Below, piece after piece: positions 33,118 to 41,378 of a DNA stretch of 64,000 bases. The translations under genes were made by a program, and so were the position numbers. Source of the DNA: Thermogemmatispora sp042408735 (GTDB lineage Bacteria > Chloroflexota > Ktedonobacteria > Ktedonobacterales > Ktedonobacteraceae); the NCBI RefSeq assembly GCF_042408735.1, contig NZ_JBHOQV010000126.1:1-64000 (forward strand). The letters run 5' to 3'. The notes beneath the pieces were generated by a model that was not told the origin of the DNA, did no database searches, and was given only the letters and a program-made list of their open reading frames with translations. How positions within the stretch are numbered: the first letter of the stretch is position 1; every line of letters starts with the position of its first letter.

Positions 33118-34140
33118 ATGCAGAAAGAAATGCTGCGCCGGGCCCAGGGGGCCTTGCTGGGGTTAGCCATTGGCGATGCCCTCGGGATGCCGACCCAGAT
33201 GCTGCCACGCTCTCTGGTGGCCCAGCTCTTTCCAGCCCTGGAAGGCTTTGAAGCTGGGCCTCAGCAGAACGCTATCAGCGCCGGCCAGCCGGCGGGCCGT
33301 GTGACCGATGACACTCAGCAGGCCCTGTTGGTGGCCCGCCTGTTGGTCGAGGAGAAAGGCCGTGTGCCCAGCGATCGCTTTGTGCAAGAGCTGCTGCGTT
33401 GGGCCGAGCAGGCGGAGGCCGATGGCAGCGAGCAGCTTGGGCCGTCGTCGCGGCGGGCCTTGGAGGCGGTCCGGCGAGGGGAGGCACCCGAGGAGGCGGG
33501 CCGACGCGGCGATACGAACGGCGCGGCGATGCGCATCGCTCCGGTGGGGATTGCAGTGCCGCTGGAGCCGGTGGAGCGCTTTCTGGAATGCATAGAGGAG
33601 GTCTGTCGTCCAACCCACTTCACTGGTCTGGCCATCGCGGGCGCGGCGGCGGTGGCGGCGGTGGTGAGCGCCGGTCTGGAAGGAGCTACCTTCGCTGAGG
33701 CCCTCGGTGAGGGGCTGCGCCTGGCTCGCCTGGGCCAGGCGCGGGGCGCTTATGTGGCGGGGGCTTCCGTGGCCGAACGTCTGATCTGGGCCGTGGACCT
33801 GGTCAGCCAGCTAGATGAGGAGAGCGCACAGGACGCCATTGTTGATCTGATTGGCACGGGGGTGGCAACACAGGAGGCAGTGCCGGCGGCTTTCGCCCTG
33901 GCGGCGCGCTGGCAGGCTGATCCCTGGCGGGCCTGTCTCATCGCCGCTCGCCTGGGAGGTGACAGCGATACGATCGCCGCCCTGGTCGGGGCAATGCTTG
34001 GGGCCTGCTCGGGCCTGGAGGTCTTCCCAGAGGAGGCACGCACCACGGTGGTGCAGGTCAATGCTTTAGACGTCGATGGGCTGGTCAGCGAGCTGCTGGC
34101 TCTGCGGACCCGCCTGCAACAAGAGGAGGTACGCCTGTGA
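33118..34140 (+). CDS. ADP-ribosylglycohydrolase family hydrolase
   Basis: 340 residues. Metal-binding motifs of the DraG/ARH fold are all present: GLAIGDALGMPTQ, VTDDTQQALLVA and GGDSDTIAALVGAMLGA, which together hold a two-Mg2+ site. Members cleave N- or O-glycosidic bonds of ADP-ribose. Some operon-bound members near sugar kinases are thought to act on nucleosides or other ribosides. AGGTAGCAG precedes the ATG. Its end overlaps the permease start by four bases (GTGA). The neighbours, a permease and a PfkB-type kinase, suggest it releases a base and a sugar from an imported substrate; that step is inferred. Confidence 0.88.
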   Translation: MQKEMLRRAQGALLGLAIGDALGMPTQMLPRSLVAQLFPALEGFEAGPQQNAISAGQPAGRVTDDTQQALLVARLLVEEKGRVPSDRFVQELLRWAEQAEADGSEQLGPSSRRALEAVRRGEAPEEAGRRGDTNGAAMRIAPVGIAVPLEPVERFLECIEEVCRPTHFTGLAIAGAAAVAAVVSAGLEGATFAEALGEGLRLARLGQARGAYVAGASVAERLIWAVDLVSQLDEESAQDAIVDLIGTGVATQEAVPAAFALAARWQADPWRACLIAARLGGDSDTIAALVGAMLGACSGLEVFPEEARTTVVQVNALDVDGLVSELLALRTRLQQEEVRL

Positions 34141-35621
34141 GCGTGCGACAACAGCAACAGCCGGAAGCTGATCGTCCCTGGGCCATCGAGCTACATGGGA
34201 TCGAGCCGATTGGGGACGATGAGCGTCACGGAGCGCCCACTGAACTGTTTTGGGTCTGGTTCGCCGCCAATATTGGTATCCTGGGTATCGTCTACGGGGG
34301 CATTCTGACTGCTGCCGGGCTGAATCTCTGGCAGAGTCTGCTGGTGGCTGTGGTTGGCTCGGCTGGCTCCTTCGTGCTGGTCGGGGTGCTCAGTGTGGCT
34401 GGTAAGTGGGGCGGGGCCCCCATGTTGACGCTCTCGCGCGCTCCCTTTGGCTCGCGCGGCAATCTGGGGCCGACGCTGATCAGTTGGATCAGCCTGGTCG
34501 GCTGGGAGACGGTGACGGTCATTACAGCGGCTTATGCTCTGCTTGGGCTGTTGGCCTTGCTTGGGCTTCCTGCAACCCCCGTCTGGACGCTGGTGAGCCT
34601 GGTAGTGGTGGCGCTGCTGGTGGTAGTCTTTGGCCTGCTTGGTCATGCGACGCTGGTGTGGATTCAGCGCGCGGCGACCTGGATCTTCGGCCTGCTCACG
34701 CTGGTCGTGGTCTTGTTCCTGCTGGCAAAGACGGACTGGGCGAAGATCCTGGCGGCCCCTCCCGGTCCCTGGGATAGTGGAGTGCTGGCTACACTGAGTA
34801 TTGTCATCGCGGGCACGGGGATCGGCTGGGCCAATGCCGGGGCCGATTATACCCGCTATTTGCCGCGTAGGGCCAGCGGCTGGGCAATCGTTGGTTGGAC
34901 GGTGTTGGGGGCCACGCTCCCGCTGGTGGTGCTGATCATGACGGGGGTCTTTCTGTCGAGCCGCTTGCCCAATCTGACGAGCGCTACCAATCCAATTACG
35001 GCCATTGGGCAGGAGCTGCCCGCCTGGATGGCGGCCCCCTACCTGCTGACGGCGGTCGGCGGCTTGATCGCCTCGGCGGATCTGTCGATCTATTCCTCGG
35101 GACTGAATCTTCTGGCCCTGGGGGTGCGGCTGGAGCGCTACAAAACGGTGTTGATCGATGGGGTGTTGATGGTGGCCGGGGCTGCCTATGTGATGCTGGT
35201 GGCTCAAGATTTCTTTGGGCCGTTTGAGAGCTTCTTGCAGTTGCTCTCGGATGGTTTGACGGCCTGGGCGGCGGTCTTTTTAGTGGATATGCTCCTGCGC
35301 CGCGGCTACGAGGCGCGCGGCCTGGTGGAAACGGGGCCGGGGAGTCGCTACTATTATCGGGCAGGAATCAACTGGCGGGCCGTGGTAGCCTGGCTGCTGG
35401 GGATTGTCGTAGGACTCTTGTTCACGGTCTCGCCCTGGTTCACGGGTCCGCTGGCACGCGGGATTTTCGCTTCTAGTAGCCTGGGCTATCTGTTGGGCTT
35501 TGTGGTGAGCGCGCTTGTCTACTGGCTGCTTGCTTTGATAGGCAGCAGGAGCGCCGCGTTGGCGGTGGACGCTGGCGGCGAGCTGGTCTCAGAGCTGCCT
35601 GGAGAGAAGGGGTCGGTATGA
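34137..35621 (+). CDS. NCS1-family cytosine/purine/nucleoside permease
   Basis: 494 residues from a GTG that overlaps the preceding stop. About twelve membrane spans. Family signatures include GIEPIGDDERHGAPTELFWVW at the N-terminus, APMLTLSRAPFGSRGNLGP and AGTGIGWANAGADYTRYLPR. NCS1 carriers import cytosine, purines, hydantoins or related compounds with Na+ or H+. In this operon the substrate would be a nucleobase or nucleoside-like compound handled by the adjacent hydrolase and kinase. It overlaps the kinase gene by four bases (ATGA), so translation is coupled throughout. Confidence 0.9.
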   Translation: MSVRQQQQPEADRPWAIELHGIEPIGDDERHGAPTELFWVWFAANIGILGIVYGGILTAAGLNLWQSLLVAVVGSAGSFVLVGVLSVAGKWGGAPMLTLSRAPFGSRGNLGPTLISWISLVGWETVTVITAAYALLGLLALLGLPATPVWTLVSLVVVALLVVVFGLLGHATLVWIQRAATWIFGLLTLVVVLFLLAKTDWAKILAAPPGPWDSGVLATLSIVIAGTGIGWANAGADYTRYLPRRASGWAIVGWTVLGATLPLVVLIMTGVFLSSRLPNLTSATNPITAIGQELPAWMAAPYLLTAVGGLIASADLSIYSSGLNLLALGVRLERYKTVLIDGVLMVAGAAYVMLVAQDFFGPFESFLQLLSDGLTAWAAVFLVDMLLRRGYEARGLVETGPGSRYYYRAGINWRAVVAWLLGIVVGLLFTVSPWFTGPLARGIFASSSLGYLLGFVVSALVYWLLALIGSRSAALAVDAGGELVSELPGEKGSV

Positions 35622-36592
35622 GTGAGCTACGATTGCGCCCGAAGCGCCTGGTGCTGGTGGGCAGCGTCCTGGTCGATCTGCTGCTCTATGTGGAGCGCCT
35701 GCCCGAGCGCGGCGGCGATCTGTTGGCGCAGCGCTCGCTGCAGGCGGTGGGAGGCGGCTTCAATGTCCTGCTCGGGGCCTGGCGCCTCGGGCTGCCGGCG
35801 GCCTATGCGGGCCGCATTGGAGATGGGCCCATGGGCAGCCTGGTACGGGCCGAGCTGGAAGCGGCCGGCATTCCAGGTCTGCTGCCGCCGGTGAGGGGAC
35901 GGGACACCGGCTTCGATATTGGGCTGGTCGAGCCGGATGGAGAGCGCACCTTTGTGACAGCCCCGGGAGTGGAGGCCGAGCTGAGCCTGGAGGAGCTGGC
36001 ACCGCTGGCGCTACAGGAGGGCGATGCGGTCTATGTCTCGGGCTACGATCTCTGCTATCCAGTCTCGGGAGCAGCTCTGGAGGCCTGGCTGCCCCAGTTG
36101 CCTTCCGGCTGTCTGCTTGTCCTCGATCCGGGTCCCCTGGTCGCCTCGATCTCGGCGGCGCGGCTGGAGCGAGTGCTGAGTCGGGTAGATGTGCTGAGTC
36201 TGAATGCGCGCGAGCTGCGGCTGCTGAGCGGCGAGGAGGAGCCGGCCCGGGGAGCAGCCCAGCTGCGCGAGCGTCTGGCTCCCCAGGGAATTGTGGTGGC
36301 GCGAGTGGGGGCCGAGGGCTGTTGGCTGGCGACTGGCGAGGGGGAGGCGCCGCGCCACGTTGTGGCCAGGCCAGCGCGAGTGGTAGTGGATACGACAGGG
36401 GCGGGCGATGCTCACGTGGCGGCCTTCCTGGCCGCTTTAGCGGCTGGCAAATGTCTGAGTGAGGCCGCCTACGAGGCGAATGTGGCCGCCTCGCTGGCGG
36501 TTGAACGCGCCGGACCAGCGACAACACCAACACGAGCGGAACTGCAGGCGGCCTTGAAGGAAGAGGTCAATCTGAGGGGGGAATGGGAATAA
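35618..36592 (+). CDS. PfkB-family carbohydrate kinase (ribokinase-like)
   Basis: 324 residues. An N-terminal VGSVLVDLLLYVERLPERGG is followed by the GG motif AVGGGFNVLLGAWRLG, and a C-terminal DTTGAGDAHVAAF holds the catalytic Asp of the GAGD anion hole. PfkB enzymes phosphorylate ribose, nucleosides or related sugars. This one is closest in layout to the YegV / pseudouridine-kinase type because of its neighbours, not because of any diagnostic residue. It is the last gene of the GntR operon and overlaps the permease by four bases. The stop lies inside a hairpin that may terminate the transcript. Confidence 0.9.
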   Translation: MSELRLRPKRLVLVGSVLVDLLLYVERLPERGGDLLAQRSLQAVGGGFNVLLGAWRLGLPAAYAGRIGDGPMGSLVRAELEAAGIPGLLPPVRGRDTGFDIGLVEPDGERTFVTAPGVEAELSLEELAPLALQEGDAVYVSGYDLCYPVSGAALEAWLPQLPSGCLLVLDPGPLVASISAARLERVLSRVDVLSLNARELRLLSGEEEPARGAAQLRERLAPQGIVVARVGAEGCWLATGEGEAPRHVVARPARVVVDTTGAGDAHVAAFLAALAAGKCLSEAAYEANVAASLAVERAGPATTPTRAELQAALKEEVNLRGEWE

Positions 36593-36605
36593 AGTCCTCC
36601 CCCCT
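36575..36605 (+). terminator. Hairpin at the end of the GntR operon
   Basis: AGGGGGGA (36575-36582) and TCCCCCCT (36598-36605) form an 8-bp stem straddling the kinase stop codon. No U-run follows. Confidence 0.45.
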
Positions 36606-36778
36606 GGTGGTTGTTTCTGGGTGGAAACGGGAGAGAGGACGAGCGGCAGAGGTTGCCCGGCGGTTCGGACGATGAGCCGGGGTGAGCGACCTCGCCGCCC
36701 GTCGAAGCTGGTTGGTAGGAACAGTTGGTTTCAGGGCCGTTTGCTCTCTGGTCATTTCGGCAGAGGGAGGTGAGCGCC

Positions 36779-37255
36779 ATGACGGTCATGACGCGCTTTG
36801 ATCCGCTGCATGAGATGATCAGCCTGCGCGAAGCGCTGAGCCGGCTGTTTGAACAGAGCGTTGTTCGTCCACTGTGGCGTGTGGAGGGTGAGCCTCGTCC
36901 AGAACTGCCGCTGGATGTCTATGAGAGCGGGCAGGGCTATGTGATCAGGGCTTGGGTGCCCGGGGTCAAGCCGGAGGATATCGGGCTTGAGGTTCGGGAC
37001 CAGAGCCTGCAGATCCGCGTCTGCTATCCGCCGGCGGTGCAGGAAGGACAGCAGGTCAACTGGCTGCTGCATGAGATCGGCAGCGGTACCTGCGAGCGGG
37101 TGGTGACCTTCGAGCGCCCGATCGACGCGGAGAAGGTCGAGGCCCACTACGAACATGGGGTTCTGACCATCACGGTGCCCGTGGCTGAGGGGAGCCTGCC
37201 CAGGCGAATCAGCGTCACCGCTGCTGCGGCTGAGCGGCAGGCGGTGACGGCCTGA
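36779..37255 (+). CDS. Hsp20/alpha-crystallin small heat-shock protein
   Basis: 159 residues from an ATG with GGGAGG upstream. A short N-terminal arm (FDPLHEMISLREALSRLFEQ) precedes the alpha-crystallin domain (~45-140): LPLDVYESGQGYVIRAWVPG, VKPEDIGLEVRDQSLQI, then FERPIDAEKVEAHYEHGVLTITVP. The usual A-x-x-x-x-GVL-T-I-x-x-P motif is visible as EAHYEHGVLTITVP. It is an ATP-independent holdase. No CIRCE element was seen upstream. It is convergent with the LOG-like gene. Confidence 0.92.
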   Translation: MTVMTRFDPLHEMISLREALSRLFEQSVVRPLWRVEGEPRPELPLDVYESGQGYVIRAWVPGVKPEDIGLEVRDQSLQIRVCYPPAVQEGQQVNWLLHEIGSGTCERVVTFERPIDAEKVEAHYEHGVLTITVPVAEGSLPRRISVTAAAAERQAVTA

Positions 37256-37474
37256 GAAGGGCTTCCCGCTGCTTCCTTCGCCCGGAGGCTCCGGCCCTAC
37301 GCCGCAGCTTGCCCCATGGCGATGAGCTGGTGCAGGCTGTGGCTTTCCTCGCTGTGCCTTCGGCGGGCACCTGTTCAGGCGGGCCCTGCGGTCCGCAGCC
37401 CGCGCCTCAGCCTCACCCCTCACGCTCGGTCACCCTTTCTGTTCGAGCGTGCTGCGCGGGTCGGCGGTTGCCGG

Positions 37475-38062
37475 CTACGCCAGGTGCTGGAGGACGAGCG
37501 TGAGCAGCCTCGTCGGATTCTCTTCGAAGAGGACCGGCGAGGCTGTTTTTTTGCGCAGACGGGGATACCAGGCGGGTAGCTCGTCGGCCAGGCCACCGCT
37601 GCCGATCAGGACGCCGATGGGTTTCCCTTCGTAGATGAGGTTCGTAAATTCGTTGAGGGTGCCCCAGCCACCGCTGATGATGATGCCGGCGTCGCTGTTC
37701 ACTGTGGAGATCACGTTGCGATATTTGAGGCGGGCACCCCAGTCGCGCTCGGGCGTTGCCGGGACGAGTCCGAAGAGGTCCTGGTAGCCCGGGGGGACAT
37801 AGATGAGGCGGCGGTAGATACCAGCGTCGTCCTGGGGATAGGCCTGGCGGTGCTCGTCAAGGTTGAGCGCTGGGGTGAAGCCCCAGATTTCGGCCCCGTG
37901 TTCGAAGGCCGCTCGGGCAACAGCATAGGGCATGCCGCTGCAGGCGCCGGTGATGACGATGCAATGGCGCTCGGCCAGGGCCTGCCCTAGCTCTTGGGCC
38001 AGGGTCAGCGCCCGTTCGCTCTCGACGATGTTGGAGCCGTAGACACCAATTTTGAAAGGCAT
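37475..38062 (-). CDS. Small LOG/SLOG-family nucleotide-binding protein
   Basis: 195 residues of Rossmann type: KIGVYGSNI, CIVITGACSGMPYAVARAAFEHGAE cut into family pieces, and IIISGGWGTLNEFTNLIYEGKP. The last corresponds to the PGGxGTxxE motif but begins SGG. It resembles the LOG-like 'TIGR00725/SLOG' group, of unknown function or nucleotide sensing. It is not a close match to the LOG protein at 23700-24611. Upstream is a solitary tyrosine recombinase on the same strand, 97 bases away. Function unassigned. Confidence 0.8.
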   Translation of the reverse strand: MPFKIGVYGSNIVESERALTLAQELGQALAERHCIVITGACSGMPYAVARAAFEHGAEIWGFTPALNLDEHRQAYPQDDAGIYRRLIYVPPGYQDLFGLVPATPERDWGARLKYRNVISTVNSDAGIIISGGWGTLNEFTNLIYEGKPIGVLIGSGGLADELPAWYPRLRKKTASPVLFEENPTRLLTLVLQHLA

Positions 38063-38159
38063 GGCTGGCTTCTCCTCTTTTGGCTCTGCCGCTCAAGGGA
38101 CTGTTCCGTTCTCTGCACTCTGTATCGCTCTTCCCTGACTTCCTCTTCCGGTTCCTATT

Positions 38160-39335
38160 TTAGTCTTCCTGCTCGCGAGAGGGAAGCAGGCCCTCGTTGG
38201 CGATCTCGGAGGCGACGTAGTAGCGCAGCACCATGACGGGCGAGTTCCAGCCTCCAGCTTGCTGAAGCTGGGCCAGATTGCGCTGGCGACGGGCGTGATA
38301 GGTGGCCCAATAGTGGCGACAATCGTGAGGCGAGAGGCGATCGATACCAAGCTGGTTGCCAAGGTCTTCGAGCAGGTACTCAACCAGGCGCGTGCTGATG
38401 TGACGTCCTTTGTAGCCCGGGAACAGGTAGCGCTCTCCGGCGACGTCGGGCAGATAGGCGCGTAGGGCTTGCAGGCAGTCAACGGACAGGCGATGAGTCT
38501 GCTCCTTGTCCACTTTTTCGCGGTAGAAGTGCAGCAGACCCCGGCTGAGCTGGATGTCCTTTACCTGGAGTGCGACAAGCTCGCCGACGCGCAGGCCCAG
38601 GTCGAGCAGGAGACAGAGGATGACGCGCGCTCGCCGCCCCTGGGGAGTGTGAGGGTCATGGCAGCGCTTGAGCCAGGCCACTTGCTCTTCGGTTAAGGAG
38701 TTCGGCTCGGCTTTTTTGGCTCCCCGCCTTGTGATGGGGCGCCGACGGTCGAGGTGACGCCCCTCCTTGTGGCGATACCCCTGGACACGGCTGATGCGGT
38801 AAAGCTCTTCCTGCGAGAGGAAACCGGCCTCTGCAGCCAGCCGACAGTAGCGCTTGACGGTGGAGAGGCGCACGTTGATGGTCTGAATGGCGTAGCCCTG
38901 CCGTTCCATCCAGGAGACAAAGAGCTGGACGAGGCCGGCACTGACGAAACGCCAGGTGGCCGCTTCCAGAAAGAGAGCCTGAGTCAGGGTGACGACATCC
39001 GTCTGCAGGGAGACCCCAGTTACCTGGGCCCCAGCCTCCAGACAGAAGGTGGCAAAGGCTTTGAGGTCCCAAAGCTGGCGGAGACGTGTGTTATGCGCCT
39101 GACGGCGATGGTAGCGCGCGAAAGCCTCGTGTTGGGCATAGAGGTCGGCCAGGTCGGCAATGCGCCGTAGCAGATCAAGGTCCTCGCTGGCAATGATCAG
39201 GCTCGACCCTGCCTGCTGTGGCCCCAGCTCTTGTTCGCGTATGACCGCTGCCAGTGCGGGCTGCGCTGGCGGGAGCAATGCCGCGGTCTTCCGGCTCGCG
39301 CTCGTGCGATGAGGGGAGGCTCTCTTACTGCTCAT
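38160..39335 (-). CDS. Tyrosine recombinase / integrase
   Basis: 391 residues. The N-terminal SAM-like core-binding domain (~55-190) is followed by the catalytic domain. This shows LGLRVGELVAL (first Arg), YREKVDKEQTHRL (Lys), LSPHDCRHYWAT (His and second Arg), GGWNSPVM (Trp where many have His) and VLRYYV (Tyr nucleophile). The set is complete, so activity is plausible. It is not next to recognisable phage or transposon genes. An AT-rich leader and a strong promoter lie just upstream, within an otherwise empty 1-kb region that has a large inverted repeat. It may be an integrated-element remnant or a domesticated recombinase. Confidence 0.88.
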   Translation of the reverse strand: MSSKRASPHRTSASRKTAALLPPAQPALAAVIREQELGPQQAGSSLIIASEDLDLLRRIADLADLYAQHEAFARYHRRQAHNTRLRQLWDLKAFATFCLEAGAQVTGVSLQTDVVTLTQALFLEAATWRFVSAGLVQLFVSWMERQGYAIQTINVRLSTVKRYCRLAAEAGFLSQEELYRISRVQGYRHKEGRHLDRRRPITRRGAKKAEPNSLTEEQVAWLKRCHDPHTPQGRRARVILCLLLDLGLRVGELVALQVKDIQLSRGLLHFYREKVDKEQTHRLSVDCLQALRAYLPDVAGERYLFPGYKGRHISTRLVEYLLEDLGNQLGIDRLSPHDCRHYWATYHARRQRNLAQLQQAGGWNSPVMVLRYYVASEIANEGLLPSREQED

Positions 39336-39369
39336 ATATTCTTCTAAAATATATTTTTGCCTTTATATA

Positions 39370-39399
39370 AGTATAAAGCATTGGGAGAGGGTTTGTCAA
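39370..39399 (-). promoter_or_regulatory. Strong promoter of the tyrosine recombinase gene
   Basis: On the minus strand TTGACA (39399-39394), 18-base spacer and TATACT (39375-39370). The start would be near 39363, leaving a short AT-rich leader before the ATG at 39335. Confidence 0.7.
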
Positions 39400-40394
39400 G
39401 GGCAGCCTCTGGGAGAAGGAAGCGGCAATGGGGAAGGAGTTGGCTACGTCGAGGAAATTGATAGAGGGGATGGTCACAGGGGCAATTGAAAAAGATGGTT
39501 GCCCGGAAACACCGCCTGGAAGGCTCCCCTCGCTTCCTGGAAGGACTGTGAGGTGCCTCAGGCCTCTTTGTCTTATAGTCTGCTCTCCGTTTTTGCAAGC
39601 CGGCTACTGCCGGCTGCGCTCGCTGGCTGCTCTCGTCAGTCCTTTGCGGCTCGTGACCCTTCCAGAGAGCCTGGCATGCCTTCTGGGTGAGGCGGTCGAG
39701 AGGGGCCTCCACGAGAGAGTGCAGACCCCTTGAAGGGAGCGAGAAGGGCCGCAGCGTTGAGGGACGCGAGCGCTCGCCATAGGAGAGCACTGCAAGAGAC
39801 CGCCGTGCAGAGACAAGGCAGGCAGAGACGAGACAGCTCAGCGGTGGCGGTCTCGCAGCGGCTGGCTGGAGACGAGCTGGCTTCCTCATCTCGTGATCGG
39901 ACCTGTTCAACAAAGCTCAACCTCCTGGCGAAGCCTGCGCCAGACAGGCCGCCGTCCGATACTGGCGGAACCAATGAATTTCGTATTTCTATGAATAATA
40001 CGAAATTCACAGCGGCGGGCGAATCCTCCCTCGTCTTCCTCTCCGAGCCACTTTTCCTGGCAATGCTCTGCTCGAGGCGCCAGCCTCTCCGTTCAAAGCC
40101 AAGGGGCGAAGCGCTCCCGCACGCTGCGCTTGTGGCCCTGCGCTCTCTCCCGGCCACCCCCGGGGCCGACTGTGAGGGCCGTCATTTTTTGAGAGAATCG
40201 GCCAATGATCGGCCAGGATCGTCCTACGTGCCTGGCCAACGGTAAGACTATACTCTCCAGTGAAAGAATCACCCCAGCCGGAGAGCCAGAGACAGGGCGC
40301 TGCCTTGCCACCTGTGCAGAGGCAGCCTGCCCCTCCCCAGGCCCCTCTGCTCGCTGCATAGGTGTTCAAGAACTAAATATAAAGAGAGGTAGCA
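39400..40394. other. Gene desert between recombinase and aldo/keto reductase
   Basis: About 1 kb with no supportable ORF: open frames exist on both strands but lack motifs and start signals. It contains the 13-bp inverted repeat at 39975-40009 and several short imperfect repeats near 39590-39640. Confidence 0.5.
39975..40009. repeat. 13-bp perfect inverted repeat with 9-base spacer
   Basis: TGAATTTCGTATT (39975-39987) and AATACGAAATTCA (39997-40009) match exactly. The motif is AT-rich in a GC-rich desert. It may be an operator, a recombination site for the nearby recombinase, or a terminator-like element. Confidence 0.5.
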
Positions 40395-41378
40395 ATGCAA
40401 TATACACGACTCGGTCGCACAGGACTGGAGGTTTCACGTATCTGCCTCGGCTGCATGAGCTTCGGCGATGCCACCCGCTGGATCCATCAGTGGGTTCTTG
40501 ATGAGGAGCAGAGTCGCCAGATCATCAAGAAAGCACTTGACCTGGGAATCAACTTTTTCGACACTGCTAACGTCTATTCGCTCGGGGCCAGTGAAGAGAT
40601 CGTTGGGCGCGCCCTCAAAGATTTTGCCCGGCGCGACGAAGTCGTCATTGCGACCAAAGTCTTCTTCGGCATGCGCGAAGGCCCCAACGGGGCCGGCCTC
40701 TCGCGCAAAGCCATTCTCTCGGAAGTCGACCACAGCCTCAAGCGACTGGGAACAGACTACATCGACCTCTACCAGATCCATCGCTGGGACTACCAGACGC
40801 CCATTGAAGAGACCCTAGAGGCCCTTAATGACGTCGTCAGGGCCGGCAAAGTGCGCTACATCGGGGCCTCATCCATGTATGCCTGGCAATTTCAGAGGGC
40901 GCTCTACGTAGCCGAGAAACACGGCTGGAGCCGCTTTGTCTCTATGCAGAATCACCTCAATCTCATCTATCGCGAGGAAGAGCGCGAGATGCTTCCACTC
41001 TGCCGCCAGGAAGGCATCGGAGTCATCCCCTACAGCCCCCTGGCCTCCGGCCGGCTGGCCCGCGAGCGCTCTACCGAGGGGACCCTGCGAGCAGAGACCG
41101 ACCAGATTGCCAGGCTCAAGTACGATGCCACGGCTGCCGCTGATCAGCAGATCATCGATCGCCTGGGAGAGGTAGCTCATCGGCGGGCCGTTCCCCGGGC
41201 CCAGATCGCCCTGGCCTGGCTGCTACAGAAAGACCCGGTGACCGCCCCAATCGTCGGAGCCACCAAAGTTCGTCAGCTGGAAGAGGCTGTAGGGGCCCTC
41301 GATGTGCAGCTCAGCGCCGAAGAAGTGGCCTATCTAGAGGAGCCGTATGTGCCGCACCGCATGGTGGGACCGGAGTAA
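40395..41378 (+). CDS. Aldo/keto reductase (NADPH-dependent)
   Basis: 327 residues with GAGAGGTAG before the ATG. It is a TIM-barrel reductase with the full tetrad: D56 and Y61 in FFDTANVYSLG, K88 in VIATKVFF, H129 in YQIHRWDY. The pattern LGRTGLEVSRICLGCMSFGD at the N-terminus and PYSPLASGRLARE near the C-terminal loop is typical of the bacterial AKR group with broad carbonyl substrates. The last ~22 codons reappear as an orphan tail at 10031-10106, where the DNA downstream is also shared. Physiological substrate unknown. Confidence 0.92.
   Translation: MQYTRLGRTGLEVSRICLGCMSFGDATRWIHQWVLDEEQSRQIIKKALDLGINFFDTANVYSLGASEEIVGRALKDFARRDEVVIATKVFFGMREGPNGAGLSRKAILSEVDHSLKRLGTDYIDLYQIHRWDYQTPIEETLEALNDVVRAGKVRYIGASSMYAWQFQRALYVAEKHGWSRFVSMQNHLNLIYREEEREMLPLCRQEGIGVIPYSPLASGRLARERSTEGTLRAETDQIARLKYDATAAADQQIIDRLGEVAHRRAVPRAQIALAWLLQKDPVTAPIVGATKVRQLEEAVGALDVQLSAEEVAYLEEPYVPHRMVGPE

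Noticed and set aside
39344..40245. Overlapping open frames of 170-190 codons on both strands
   Set aside because: Translations are low-complexity mixes of Arg, Ser and Pro with no motifs, and none has a convincing ribosome binding site.
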